64,000 nucleotides of DNA from Micromonospora sp. Llam0 (GTDB lineage Bacteria; Actinomycetota; Actinomycetes; Mycobacteriales; Micromonosporaceae), in NCBI RefSeq assembly GCF_003751085.1, contig NZ_RJJY01000001.1, forward strand, positions 124,001 through 188,000, in the 5' to 3' direction. Below, piece after piece: positions 8,843-16,610 of the stretch (position 1 is the stretch's first letter; every line of letters begins with the position of its first letter). A model generated the notes under the pieces. That model had not been told where the DNA came from. It did no database searches and saw nothing but the letters and a program-made list of their open reading frames with translations. Both the position numbers and the translations under genes were made by a program.

Positions 8843-9729
8843 GACCACTCCAGGATCACGAACGGTGCAGTACAGCGCCGATTGCCGGTCAGAGCGGCGT
8901 AGAACGGACCGGCCAGCTCGCCCGGAAACCGGGCGAACCAGCGCGGCACTGCGTCGATGTCGACCGTGTCGCCCACCCAACCCAGCACGGTCTCGGATGC
9001 CGACCGCCTCGCCTGGTCCGAGTGACCGGCAAGTTCATGCATGCCCACCACAGCAACGCCTTGCCGGTGCACGGCAGCGGAAGACAGGTCCGCCGCGTCT
9101 CCCGGCGTGCCCAGCAAGCCAAGGAGCCCGCCCGGGGTGACCATGGCCAGCGCTCGCGTCGGACGCCCGGTGCAGTCGATGACAAAAGTCTGCGTCGCTA
9201 CCCCGGGCGGCTCGGTCAGCATGGTCACGTCCGGTATGACCGCCGCAGCCGGTCGCGGATGCCGGGTAACTGCCACCACCTGCGCCACACCTCGGCGCTT
9301 GAGTTCCAGCACACAGCCGAGGGCGACCGGTCCGCCGCCGATGACTACAACGGGCTCCGAGGCGCGGTCGTCCGACATCCAGCGGCGCAGGCCAAGAGCC
9401 GCTATCAGCTGGAACCGGGCAACTGCGACGTGCTCGGGTCTGGCCCCCGTCGGGATCGGCAGTGCGCGGTGGTCGTCAGGCTGGGCGTCAGCACCGTGAG
9501 GCACGGGTGTCAGTAGCTGCCCACCATCCAGCGAATCGGCGACTGTCATGTACCCGGCAGCATGATCGTCTTCATCAGCTGTGGCGAGAAGATGCCGCAG
9601 CTCGGTCCCAGGGCTGACCACGCTGTACCGAGCCGCGAGCCAACCCTGCCTCGCGGGCACGCGCGGCACGACAATGGCGGTACCCCGCCGGAAGATGATC
9701 CGAGCACCTATACCTTTCGGATCGATCAT
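8839..9729 (-). CDS. MDR-type (zinc-less) dehydrogenase-like protein
   Basis: A 296-residue protein of the medium-chain dehydrogenase/reductase superfamily. ARYSVVSPGTELRHLL resembles the catalytic-domain segment of the SPGTE-type alcohol dehydrogenases. VVVIGGGPVALGCVLELKRR (about residues 125-145) is a clear Rossmann NAD(P)-binding motif, and GGLLGLLGTPGDAADL is the usual MDR strand. It is shorter than typical members (about 340 aa), and the catalytic zinc Cys and His-Glu pair are not evident. It may therefore reduce or oxidise without zinc. The start ATG at 9729 overlaps the HAD stop as ATGA; an ATG at 9735 is also possible. The gene appears intact. In this operon it probably acts on a sugar-derived intermediate. 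Confidence 0.7.
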   Translation of the reverse strand: MIDPKGIGARIIFRRGTAIVVPRVPARQGWLAARYSVVSPGTELRHLLATADEDDHAAGYMTVADSLDGGQLLTPVPHGADAQPDDHRALPIPTGARPEHVAVARFQLIAALGLRRWMSDDRASEPVVVIGGGPVALGCVLELKRRGVAQVVAVTRHPRPAAAVIPDVTMLTEPPGVATQTFVIDCTGRPTRALAMVTPGGLLGLLGTPGDAADLSSAAVHRQGVAVVGMHELAGHSDQARRSASETVLGWVGDTVDIDAVPRWFARFPGELAGPFYAALTGNRRCTAPFVILEWS

Positions 9730-10427
9730 GGCCATCGCTCCAGCAGGTTTGGCAGCTCGGCCACGTGCGCGATGACCGGAACGTCCTCGGGCAGGCCGGG
9801 CGGCGGTTCCCCGGCGCACACCAGGGCAGCCCGCATCCCGGCGGCACGCGGGCCGACGACGTCCTTGTCGAGAGTGTCGCCGACGAACAGCACTGCCTCC
9901 GGTACACCTCCGGCAGCGTCGACCACCGCAGCGTAGAAGCGGGGATCGGGCTTGGTGAACCCGATGTCGCTGGACAGCACAAGGGCATCGAAATGCTCCA
10001 CCAAGCCGGCGACCGCAAGCGTCCGTCGCCGGTGGGCGATCGGGCGCTGAGTGTTGCAAGCCAGGACCAGCTCCCGCTGGCTGCGGCGAAGCGTCCGGAC
10101 CGCAGCGGCGGCACGCGGATCGACGACAGCGTCGGGCACCGACTCCCACAGCGCGTCAACCACCGCGTCCAGGTCTGGCGGCTGAGCGCTCACGCGCTGC
10201 CAGGCATCCGCGAGAATCGTCTCCCACGGTGTCTGGACACCTTGCCGGTATGCCGCCTTCGCCTCGGCACGCACTTCGTCGACCGCGACGTCAAGCCCAG
10301 CGGGACTCGGCCAGCCAAACCGCGACTCCAACACGGCCACGACGTCGCGGCCGCACGGTGACGCCCCTGGAGTTGCGAGCGTGCCGCCGAAATCTAGCGC
10401 CACCGCTGCCACAGCTAATGTATTCAC
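9726..10427 (-). CDS. HAD-superfamily hydrolase-like protein with a DFGGT first motif
   Basis: A 233-residue HAD protein. Motif I reads VALDFGGTLATPG, so the nucleophile Asp is present but the second acidic residue of the usual DxD is a glycine. Motif II is LVLACNTQRP, motif III GFTKPDPRFY (Lys) and motif IV VLFVGDTLDKDVVG (acidic pair). A helical cap lies between motifs I and II, as in subclass I. The missing general acid means that ordinary phosphatase activity cannot be assumed. The GTG start at 10427 overlaps the upstream stop as GTGA and its own TGA overlaps the next ATG, placing it firmly in the operon. Confidence 0.8.
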   Translation of the reverse strand: MNTLAVAAVALDFGGTLATPGASPCGRDVVAVLESRFGWPSPAGLDVAVDEVRAEAKAAYRQGVQTPWETILADAWQRVSAQPPDLDAVVDALWESVPDAVVDPRAAAAVRTLRRSQRELVLACNTQRPIAHRRRTLAVAGLVEHFDALVLSSDIGFTKPDPRFYAAVVDAAGGVPEAVLFVGDTLDKDVVGPRAAGMRAALVCAGEPPPGLPEDVPVIAHVAELPNLLERWP

Positions 10428-11272
10428 CGCCGATCCTCCTCACGCTGCATGGCATCAACCGCCGCCGCGATGTCGCCTGGGCTGCCCCGCACCCACCAAC
10501 AACGAATGGTGGATGCCAGCCGACGCACCAGCCGCAGTCGACGGCGGGCTAACTCGGGGTCCTCCAGAAGCGACAACGGGTCCGCCGCCGCGTCGTCCAG
10601 GATCTTGCTCAGCAGGTGCCCGCTCGCCCGGTACAGCGCGTTCGCGGCCACCTGTTCCCCACAAGGAGCCGGTGGTGACCCGAAGCTGTTGCCATCCACC
10701 GCCACCATCACGATGCCCGCAAGATCCGCGACCGCGTTGCTGGCGTCACTGGGAAGGCTCGCGGCGAGATCTACCCGCTCGTCATCCGGCTGGCCGAGAA
10801 CAAAGGTGGGGAACCACCGCTCAATCGCAGATCGTCGCAGCACATACGCGCGGGTGCCGCCGACCACGTCGAAGCTGCCCTGGCCATTCAGCCTCACGAG
10901 GCAGGTGTCCCCCGCGAGGGGAGACCAGCCCATCGACGTGATCATGGCCAGCCCAGAGAGACTCTTTCCGGCGCCGTAGTCGCCGATCAGCAGCATCGCG
11001 TGGCCCGCCTTCGCCACGGCGACACCGTGCACGCTCAGCGTGTCGTCGTAGAGGTGCTCGGCATGGAACCTGGCGTTGATGGTGCGCCGGGCGTCGGCCT
11101 GGGTGGTCGCGTCAGCAAGGGTGAGCGACGTGTTCTCGCTATCCACTTCGATTGGCTCGCTGCGCGCAGTGGGGATCTGCGCCAAGAGCGTGGGCCACCA
11201 CCGGCCCAGGTGGGGTGGTCCTGCTACCACCAACCGGTTGCTACCGCTGTGAACAGCCCAACGGATGGTCAC
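10424..11272 (-). CDS. HPr-kinase/phosphorylase-like P-loop protein (copy B)
   Basis: A 282-residue protein with an HPrK-C-like P-loop: LSVHGVAVAKAGHAMLLIGD leads into YGAGKSLSGL (Walker A about residues 98-106), followed by GWSPLAGDTCLVRL, which matches the strand and Asp pair after the P-loop in this family. The N-terminal 95 residues are divergent. HPrK-like proteins of actinobacteria commonly occur in peptide or sugar biosynthetic clusters and phosphorylate non-HPr targets. The GTG start at 11272 overlaps the TGA of copy A as GTGA; the longer frame from 11320 is therefore not used. The gene looks intact. The target is unknown. Confidence 0.7.
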   Translation of the reverse strand: MTIRWAVHSGSNRLVVAGPPHLGRWWPTLLAQIPTARSEPIEVDSENTSLTLADATTQADARRTINARFHAEHLYDDTLSVHGVAVAKAGHAMLLIGDYGAGKSLSGLAMITSMGWSPLAGDTCLVRLNGQGSFDVVGGTRAYVLRRSAIERWFPTFVLGQPDDERVDLAASLPSDASNAVADLAGIVMVAVDGNSFGSPPAPCGEQVAANALYRASGHLLSKILDDAAADPLSLLEDPELARRRLRLVRRLASTIRCWWVRGSPGDIAAAVDAMQREEDRR

Positions 11273-12103
11273 GACGCACTCCCCATGATCCAGGGGAGGT
11301 GGGCGGCGAGAGCATCCCATACTGGCAGCGACGGCAACCGCGCCATGTCCGGTACGCGTAGTCCGACTACCGCAACCTCGGCGCTGCGGAGCGCAGCGAG
11401 CAAGTCGGCCTGCCCGATCTCCGTTGACCGGAGCAGCTGCGCTGGCGGCCCAGCGACACCGAGAAGGTCGAGCATCATCAACCGTTGAGCGGGAATCTGA
11501 GTCGCGACCGTCAGCGCTGACCCGAGCCGGTCTACGCCGATATTCCCATCGACCTCCAGCCCGTGCCGCCCCGGGGAGGTGGCACTGGTTGGACTGACCA
11601 CGACGACCGCACCCACCATCGTGGGTCCGGTCCGCTGGATGTCAAACATGGAAGCGTACTCGGGTGGGCTGAGCACCAACCGGTGCCGTCGAGAGCTACT
11701 CCCGAAGGTGTTGAGCGCAGTCGCAGTGGTGGGCCTCTCGTGTGTCATGGTGTTCAAAAGTTCCAACGGGATACTGACTCGGGTTGGCCAGCCGACCGCG
11801 ATCACGCCGCCGGAACTGGGGCGGAGGAGTACAAGGTCGTCGGACATGAACTTGGCGGACAACTCGACAGACGCCCGGTGTGCCAGCGTCGACTTGCCGC
11901 CATGTGAGCCGGCAAGAAAGACCACCGCCTGAGGACCGACGTCCGTGTCGACGCTTACGGCCGCAGCGTGCATCAGGTACCAACCATCCGCGAGTAAGCG
12001 CGTTCCGAAGAACATCCGGCCAACCCAGTCCGGCCACCGCCGGCTCGGTTCGTCCCCGGAGGGCAGCAGCAACCTTGTTCGTTGGGATGAGGTGCCCCGA
12101 GGA
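11269..12103 (-). pseudogene. HPr-kinase-like protein (copy A), 3' fragment
   Basis: The fragment begins in frame at the IS3 boundary (PRGTSSQRTRLLLPSG) and continues VGRMFFGTRLLADGWYLMHA, then a P-loop in VVFLAGSHGGKSTLAHRA and KFMSDDLVLLRP. W-LHAAAV followed by GxxGGKST and a downstream DD is the signature of this HPrK-like family. The IS3 element removed the 5' part, which I place at 15086-15451, where a matching N-terminal domain exists. Without its own start this portion is probably not translated, except from the TTG at 12072. Its TGA overlaps the GTG of copy B. Confidence 0.7.
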
Positions 12104-12160
12104 TTCCGGACAGGGAGCCAATAAGGTTACCCTGTTAGGAAAGTCGAGGGAAGAAGCGCG

Positions 12161-12454
12161 ATGGCACGCATAAGCTCATACACCCCAGAGTTCCGTGAAG
12201 AAGCAGTGCAACTCGTTCTACAGTCGAACAAGCCAGTGTCGCAGGTTGCCCGGGAGATCGACGTTCATCCGGAGACGCTGCGTTCCTGGGTCCGCCAGTA
12301 CCGGCGGGAAAACAGCGGCGCCCAGAACAGCCCACAGATCGGCATCGACGAGCGCGCTCGACTGAAGGAACTCGAACGCCGCAACCGGGAACTCGAAATG
12401 GAGAACAGCTTCCTGAAAAAAGCCGCGGCGTACTTCGCGAAGGACCCTCGGTAA
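12161..12454 (+). CDS. IS3 OrfA
   Basis: A 97-residue protein with the conserved start YTPEFREEAVQLVLQSNKPV, a helix-turn-helix (SQVAREIDVHPETLRSWVRQ) and a C-terminal coiled coil (LKELERRNRELEMENSFLKK). The run GAAAAAAGCCG near 12415-12425 lies where IS3 elements usually place the -1 slippage signal for the OrfAB fusion. Six bases after the orfA stop the orfB ATG begins. The protein is full length for this group. Confidence 0.9.
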   Translation: MARISSYTPEFREEAVQLVLQSNKPVSQVAREIDVHPETLRSWVRQYRRENSGAQNSPQIGIDERARLKELERRNRELEMENSFLKKAAAYFAKDPR

Positions 12455-12459
12455 CGAGC

Positions 12460-13344
12460 TTGTACGAGTTCATCGAGACGATGCGACTCGACACCGCGAA
12501 GTACGCCTACCCCGTCGACTTCATGTGCGAACAACTCGGCGTGTCCAGGTCCGGATACTACGAATGGCGAACCCGCCCCGACTCCGCGACCGCCACCCGC
12601 CGCGCCCACCTTCGATCGGCCATCGAGGAGGTGTTCGCCGCGTCTGACGGCACCTACGGGCATCGACGTGTCCACGCGCAACTGCGGCGCCAGGGCGTGT
12701 CCGCCGGGCCGGAACTCGTCCGCCAGCTGATGCGCGAGCTCGGGCTCGTGCCGTGCCAGCCCCGCCCGAGGCGGTGGGGACTCACCCAGTCGTCGTCCGG
12801 CACGGTGCCTGACCTCGTCGGCCGGGAGTTCACCGCCGACGCGCCTGGGGAGAAGCTCGTCGGCGACATCACGTACATCCCGACCGGCGAGGGGTGGCTG
12901 TATCTGGCGACCGTCATCGACTGCTGCACGAAGGAAGTCATCGGGTACGCGATGGACGACCACTACCAGACGCCGTTGATCTCCCGCGCCATCCGTAACG
13001 CCGCCCGGAATCGCGAACTCAGGAAGAACGCCATCTTTCATTCGGACCGGGGCAGCAACTACATGTCGGACGACTACGGCAGAACGCTTCGGGATCTGAG
13101 GTTGCGGCGATCCGCTGGCCGGACCGGAATTTGTTTCGACAATGCGATGGCGGAATCGTTCTTCGGTGCACTGAAGAACGAACGCGTGTCGCGTGTGAAG
13201 TATCCCACGCGTGAGGCGGCACGTCGGGACGTTACTGCCTACATCGAATTCTGGTACAATCGTCAGCGTCTGCATTCAGCGGTGGGCTACCGACCTCCCC
13301 GGGAAGTCCACGCAGAGTTCGAGAACCTTCAAATCGCGGCGTGA
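12460..13344 (+). CDS. IS3 OrfB transposase
   Basis: A 294-residue DDE transposase. The N-terminal HTH_21 segment contains CEQLGVSRSGYYEWRTRP and GTYGHRRVHAQLRR. The integrase core shows KLVGDITYIPTGEGWLYLAT (first Asp), AIFHSDRGSNYMSD (second Asp) and GICFDNAMAESFFGALKNE (Glu), with the usual YIEFWYNRQRLHSAVGYRPP end. All three catalytic residues are present and the frame is intact, so with OrfA it could be active. Confidence 0.92.
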   Translation: MYEFIETMRLDTAKYAYPVDFMCEQLGVSRSGYYEWRTRPDSATATRRAHLRSAIEEVFAASDGTYGHRRVHAQLRRQGVSAGPELVRQLMRELGLVPCQPRPRRWGLTQSSSGTVPDLVGREFTADAPGEKLVGDITYIPTGEGWLYLATVIDCCTKEVIGYAMDDHYQTPLISRAIRNAARNRELRKNAIFHSDRGSNYMSDDYGRTLRDLRLRRSAGRTGICFDNAMAESFFGALKNERVSRVKYPTREAARRDVTAYIEFWYNRQRLHSAVGYRPPREVHAEFENLQIAA

Positions 13345-13388
13345 AAGAACCGGCCGGACCACTGTCCGGAAAACGCGAGGCCCCTCAG

Positions 13389-13396
13389 GACTGGGC
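13389..13396. repeat. 8-bp target-site duplication of the second IS66, left copy
   Basis: GACTGGGC, repeated exactly at 15090-15097. It lies 17 bp to the right of the IS3 element's end. Confidence 0.88.
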
Positions 13397-15089
13397 GCAA
13401 ACATTCAGGTGGTGGGCGTAGGGTTCCGTGCGGTGGCATAGCGTGATGGCCGGTTGGCTGGTGGCCGCCGGCTGATGTTTACCTGGGTGGGTCGGGGTCA
13501 GGTGGGTACGGGTAGGTCCGGCATCCAGGGCCGTCCGAGGATGGCGTCGCGGAGGACCTGCATCTTGTCGAGGCCGTTCTTCGCCGCGCTGGACACATAG
13601 CCGAGAATTCTGTAGCGGTCTTTCGTGCGTTGCTCGCTGGTGAGCCGCCCGGAGATCTTCTGCTGGATCTTCGCTGGTCGTAGGTCCCGTTCGGCCTGGT
13701 TCGAGGTCGGCGGAACCTGTAGGTCGTCGACGAAGCGCAGCACGTCGGCGCGACGGTCCCGGAAGACTTCCAGCAGCAGGCGGGCTTTACGCTCACCGGG
13801 ACGGTTGCCGGTGGTGGTGGTGGTGTCACAGGCCAACCAGGACACCGTGGTGCAGGTTGTACAGCAGTTTGGCCTTGACCTGCGGGTCGATGCCGGGCCG
13901 GTTCTGTTCCCGGGCCACGTTCGTCTCGTGGATCAGAGCACGCGGGGCGTCGGAGATCCGCTTCGGCCAGACCGCGTCGGGGTACACCTCGGCCGCACCG
14001 TCGAGATCACGGAGGAGGTGGGCACAACACAACTGGTGTACCAGGGTGCCCAACCCGGCCGAGTCGTAGTTCTGGTAGCGGTCGTGCACGACCACCGAGG
14101 CGGTCAGGTCCTTGACCACGAACGCGGTGAACGTGGCCAGGTCCCGATCACCGACCTGGTAGTGAGTCCACCACTGGGTACAGGCCACGAGCAGGTACTT
14201 GTCCGCTTTCTTGCGGCCCGGCTTCGGCTCCTTCGGCCCGACCCGCAGCGGCGTCTCGTCACAGCACACCGCGTACGCCAAGGTGATCAGCGTTCGGATC
14301 CGTTTGTCGACCTCACTGGTCAACGCGGCGGCCCGGCTCAGCATGCCGTGCACGAACCCCGGCGACGGTGTCGCCCCCGTCAACGACTGGAGCATCCGCA
14401 CACACCGCTGCACCGGAATGAAATGCACGACCATCAGATAGACAGCCCACGCCTGCGGGTTCGGGCCGTACCCCACCGGACCGGCTCCCGCGCCTTGCGG
14501 GCGGGCCGCGGTGTGCAACGTCCCGCACCCGCACCGCACCGCGTGCTGGTCGTACTGGGTCAGCGTCGCGGTCATCAACGGGACCTCGACCTGCTGATAC
14601 CGGTCCACCACACCCAGATCCCGCGCGTGCGTCAACTGCGCTCCGCACCCGCACACGCCTTCGGGGAACCGGTCCCGCCGCTGATCAGGGGCATCCGACC
14701 AGGCCAGGTTCGACCCCGGCGCACCCCGCTGTTTACCCCGCGTACCCGCCGGAGTGTCCCGCTTCTTCCTGACCGCCGGTGGCGTTCGACCCGGATCGTC
14801 GTCCTTCGACGGCGGAGACGACGAGTTCCGCGACAGCAGATGCTCCAACCGTGCCAACCGCGCCGCAAGAGCTTCGTTCGCCGCCGTCAACTCCGCGATC
14901 CGAACGTCCTGAGCAGCGATCCGCTCCGCCTGCGTCCGAGCGAGCGAGATCAGCTCTTCACGAGAAAGATCACCCAACGCCGGCACACCCAAGATGAAAC
15001 CACATCGGACAGGGCCCCGCCGAACCAGCCAAGCCCCGTCACTCAGCCCGCACTGACCATCACGCTTCGAGAACCACGTGAATGTTTAC
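13397..15089 (-). mobile_element. IS66-family element (second copy, degenerate)
   Basis: A 1693-bp element. The right end, read on the minus strand, is GTAAACATTCACGTGGTTCT; the left end is GCAAACATTCAGGTGGTGGG, an imperfect terminal repeat. An exact 8-bp duplication GACTGGGC flanks it. It is a different lineage from the copy at 6838 and carries one transposase gene broken by a frameshift. It inserted at the 3' side of the HPr-kinase N-terminal segment and happens to supply a TAA in the same frame. Confidence 0.88.
13498..14992 (-). pseudogene. IS66-family transposase with a frameshift near 13840
   Basis: The first 388 codons start MGVPALGDLSREELISLART at 14992. They contain an N-terminal coiled coil, SRNSSSPPSKDD, a zinc-finger-like CGCGAQL, and the core segments VCCDETPLRV (D) and VVHDRYQNYDS (D). 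The frame ends at 13826, while the C-terminal part continues in another frame as VPPTSNQAERDLRPAKIQQK (Glu region) to 13498. The combined span is 1495 nt, one more than a multiple of three, consistent with a single inserted base near HHGVLVGL. The transposase is therefore probably dead. Confidence 0.88.
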
Positions 15090-15451
15090 GACTGGGCGTC
15101 TACCTCAATGAGAGTCTCAGCGGAGCCCTGCCGATACTGGCCGGCGAGGACAAGACGGCCGCCCGCTACATCGACGAGCTCCAGCCGCCGGCCAATGTCA
15201 GACCATGAAAGGACCGGATGGCCACGGCGGCGACCAGCGCTGACCGAGGCAAGCGCGATGTGGACCGACCAACCAGGTTTCGTAGCCGACGGCTCCGCCA
15301 TTGAACATGGCGGGGCCAACACCGCCAGTGCGTCATCCGTCAGGCCCTGCGCGTCGGCGGTGAACCGTAGGCAATGCCCTGCAAGAACCAGGTCCCTTGG
15401 TGCTCCCGATGACCGCTTGGGCAGCCCAGCCGCACTGGACGTCAGCGTCAC
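15086..15451 (-). pseudogene. HPr-kinase-like protein (copy A), N-terminal fragment
   Basis: An AAGGAGG sequence six bases before GTG 15451 is one of the best ribosome sites in the window and decides the start: M(GTG)TLTSSAAGLP. The 121 residues include LVLAGHCLRFTADAQGL, LELVDVAGGRLVLAGQYRQG and TLIEVDAQS, which resemble the N-terminal domain that precedes LHAAAV-GGKST in HPrK-like proteins. The IS66 insertion sits at the last codons and by chance provides TAA directly after DAQS; the uninterrupted sequence would have read TGA in this frame. The rest of the gene is at 11269-12103. The two parts are out of frame by two bases, so extra mutations occurred. Alternatively this is a separate small gene. 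Confidence 0.55.
15090..15097. repeat. 8-bp target-site duplication of the second IS66, right copy
   Basis: GACTGGGC, matching 13389-13396 exactly, at the right boundary of the degenerate IS66 element. Confidence 0.88.
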
Positions 15452-15821
15452 CACAATCCTCCTTGCTGGACAATTACGCCATACATGCCTAAACCTCAAC
15501 GACCTCGATGATCGCGGTCATAGAGCAGATCCTCGGGATTGAGCGCCCGGCTGCGCCCAGCGACTGCCCAACCCGTGCGATCCGGCGGCAGCTGTCCCGC
15601 GTCCGGCTCGCGGCCAGCAGAAGGCGGTGGCGAGCCGGGATATCGATCAGGGTCGTCCCCGGCTGCCACGATGACAGACGCGGCGGATGCCCGTACCGGG
15701 CATGGCGCAGTCCTGCCACGGGTCGAGCACGTTCTGGCTGTGGTGGCGTGGTGGCGCTGGTACAGCTCCACGGCCGTAGAGTGAGTCAGAGTGCCGCGCA
15801 GGGTCGAGATCGGTCGATGCA
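15452..15821. other. degenerate stretch between the epimerase stub and HPr-kinase A
   Basis: All three minus-strand frames hold short runs that look protein-like but none is a convincing gene. One ends RALNPEDLLYDRDHRGR, another ends with the small ORF MTAIIEVVEV at about 15518-15486. This looks like the remains of one or more operon genes after deletion. No promoter is obvious apart from the strong ribosome site just before 15451. Confidence 0.35.
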
Positions 15822-15944
15822 TCACAGTTCACCGAGCCTCCGCTGATGCAGGCGGACGCCCCTGACTTCGCTGACCGGCGGCGCGTCAACCAGGTGCGAG
15901 CCGATGAAGCCGGCTGCTCCGGTGACCAGAACGCGGGACATCAT
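15822..15944 (-). pseudogene. NAD-dependent epimerase/dehydratase, N-terminal stub
   Basis: Forty codons beginning MMSRVLVTGAAGFIGSHLVD. VLVTGAAGFIGSHL is the TGxxGFIG nucleotide-binding motif that opens extended short-chain dehydrogenases such as UDP-glucose epimerase or GDP-mannose dehydratase. After LVDAP the similarity ends and a TGA follows 20 codons later, so more than 250 residues have been lost, probably by deletion. The ribosome site GGAAGGAG lies 9 bases before the ATG at 15944. That ATG overlaps the TGA of the upstream 61-aa ORF, making it part of the same operon. A sugar-nucleotide enzyme fits the glycosyltransferase further down. Confidence 0.75.
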
Positions 15945-16126
15945 CGGCGTCGCTCCTTCCGCACGCTCTGTTCGAACAGCCGCTGCCAGACGTGGGTGAA
16001 CAGCGGAGGATCGGTGCTGGGCGCGGCGGGGCCATCTCCCGCGATCGGCGAGCCGCCGTCGCTCGACCTGACGGTGCCGGCGACAACTGCCGTCGTCGCG
16101 GCGTTACGGGAGAGGTAGATCGTCAT
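15941..16126 (-). CDS. 61-aa peptide ORF heading the ruined operon
   Basis: MTIYLSRNAATTAVVAGTVR opens a 61-residue peptide with a small, glycine/proline-rich middle (SSDGGSPIAGDGPAAPSTDP) and a basic tail (LFTHVWQRLFEQSVRKERRR). The ATG at 16126 has a weak GCAGGA site. Its TGA overlaps the epimerase start as ATGA, which is the main reason to believe it is translated. I do not recognise the family. In a cluster with HPr-kinase-like proteins and a glycosyltransferase a ribosomal-peptide substrate is conceivable, but nothing in the sequence proves it. It could equally be a small regulatory or accessory protein. Confidence 0.5.
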   Translation of the reverse strand: MTIYLSRNAATTAVVAGTVRSSDGGSPIAGDGPAAPSTDPPLFTHVWQRLFEQSVRKERRR

Positions 16127-16206
16127 CGCGGTCCTGCCCCCGACCTGTGCGCGCCGCGCCTGAGTCGGGCAAACCCGCCGCCGGGTCGCCGGCGTTGGCC
16201 GCCGAA

Positions 16207-16242
16207 GTGGCGGACCCGCCGCGATGCCGGCGGGTCCGCCAC
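16207..16242. promoter_or_regulatory. perfect 15-bp inverted repeat (hairpin or operator)
   Basis: GTGGCGGACCCGCCG at 16207-16221 and CGGCGGGTCCGCCAC at 16228-16242 are exact reverse complements around a 6-nt loop. There is no T-run. It sits upstream of the minus-strand peptide ORF and upstream of the plus-strand regulator, so an operator or an attenuating hairpin is more likely than a simple terminator. Confidence 0.5.
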
Positions 16243-16545
16243 CGCGAGGCGGCGGCTGGGAGCACCCCGCCAGTCACCCACCCGCGCAGCCCCAGTGGCG
16301 GTACGCGGATGAGGAATCAACCTCGCGGAACCGAAACCGACCGCCATGGCGGCAGCCTGGCCCTGCCGAGGTGACGCGTTCTCGAATCTGATCGATGTGT
16401 CCACCATGAACCTCATGCCGTTGACGGATCGGGTCGGTGAGCACCGGTGGCGCCAGGAAGCGGCGTCATTCGATGCTCGGCATCAGCGAACCGTCTGTAG
16501 GCGGTGACCGGTACCGTCCGCTACCCGTCCAATCGCGACCAGCTA

Positions 16546-16575
16546 GTGACGACCCGTAGCCGCAGTGGCTAGCGT
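16546..16575 (+). promoter_or_regulatory. probable promoter of the XRE/TPR regulator
   Basis: GTGACG (16546-16551) and TAGCGT (16570-16575) are separated by 18 bases. TAGxxT is a common actinobacterial -10 form. The distance to the start codon at 16611 is about 35 bases. Inferred from pattern only. Confidence 0.4.
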
Positions 16576-16610
16576 GATCCATGTCGACAGGTGAAGCCCG
16601 GAGGTACGTG

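Larger units (their letters stand above)
12104..13371 (+). mobile_element. IS3-family element inserted in HPr-kinase-like gene A
   Basis: A 1268-bp element with ends TTCCGGACAGGGA at 12104 and, on the other strand from 13371, TTCCGGACAGTGG. It carries orfA and orfB on the plus strand, opposite to the host operon. I see no direct repeat at the junctions (GGA on the left, AAC on the right), so a small deletion may have accompanied or followed insertion. Only 25 bp separate it from the neighbouring IS66 copy. Confidence 0.82.
16127..16610. other. divergent intergenic region
   Basis: About 480 bp between the 61-aa ORF and the XRE regulator. It holds a perfect 15-bp inverted repeat (16207-16242) and a promoter-like pair for the regulator (16546-16575). 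Frames here are GC-driven and not convincing genes. Confidence 0.5.

Noticed and set aside
15496..15825. 109-codon minus-strand ORF upstream of the HPr-kinase fragment
   Set aside because: No ribosome site and no recognisable fold; adjacent frames carry equally plausible scraps, so this is probably decay.
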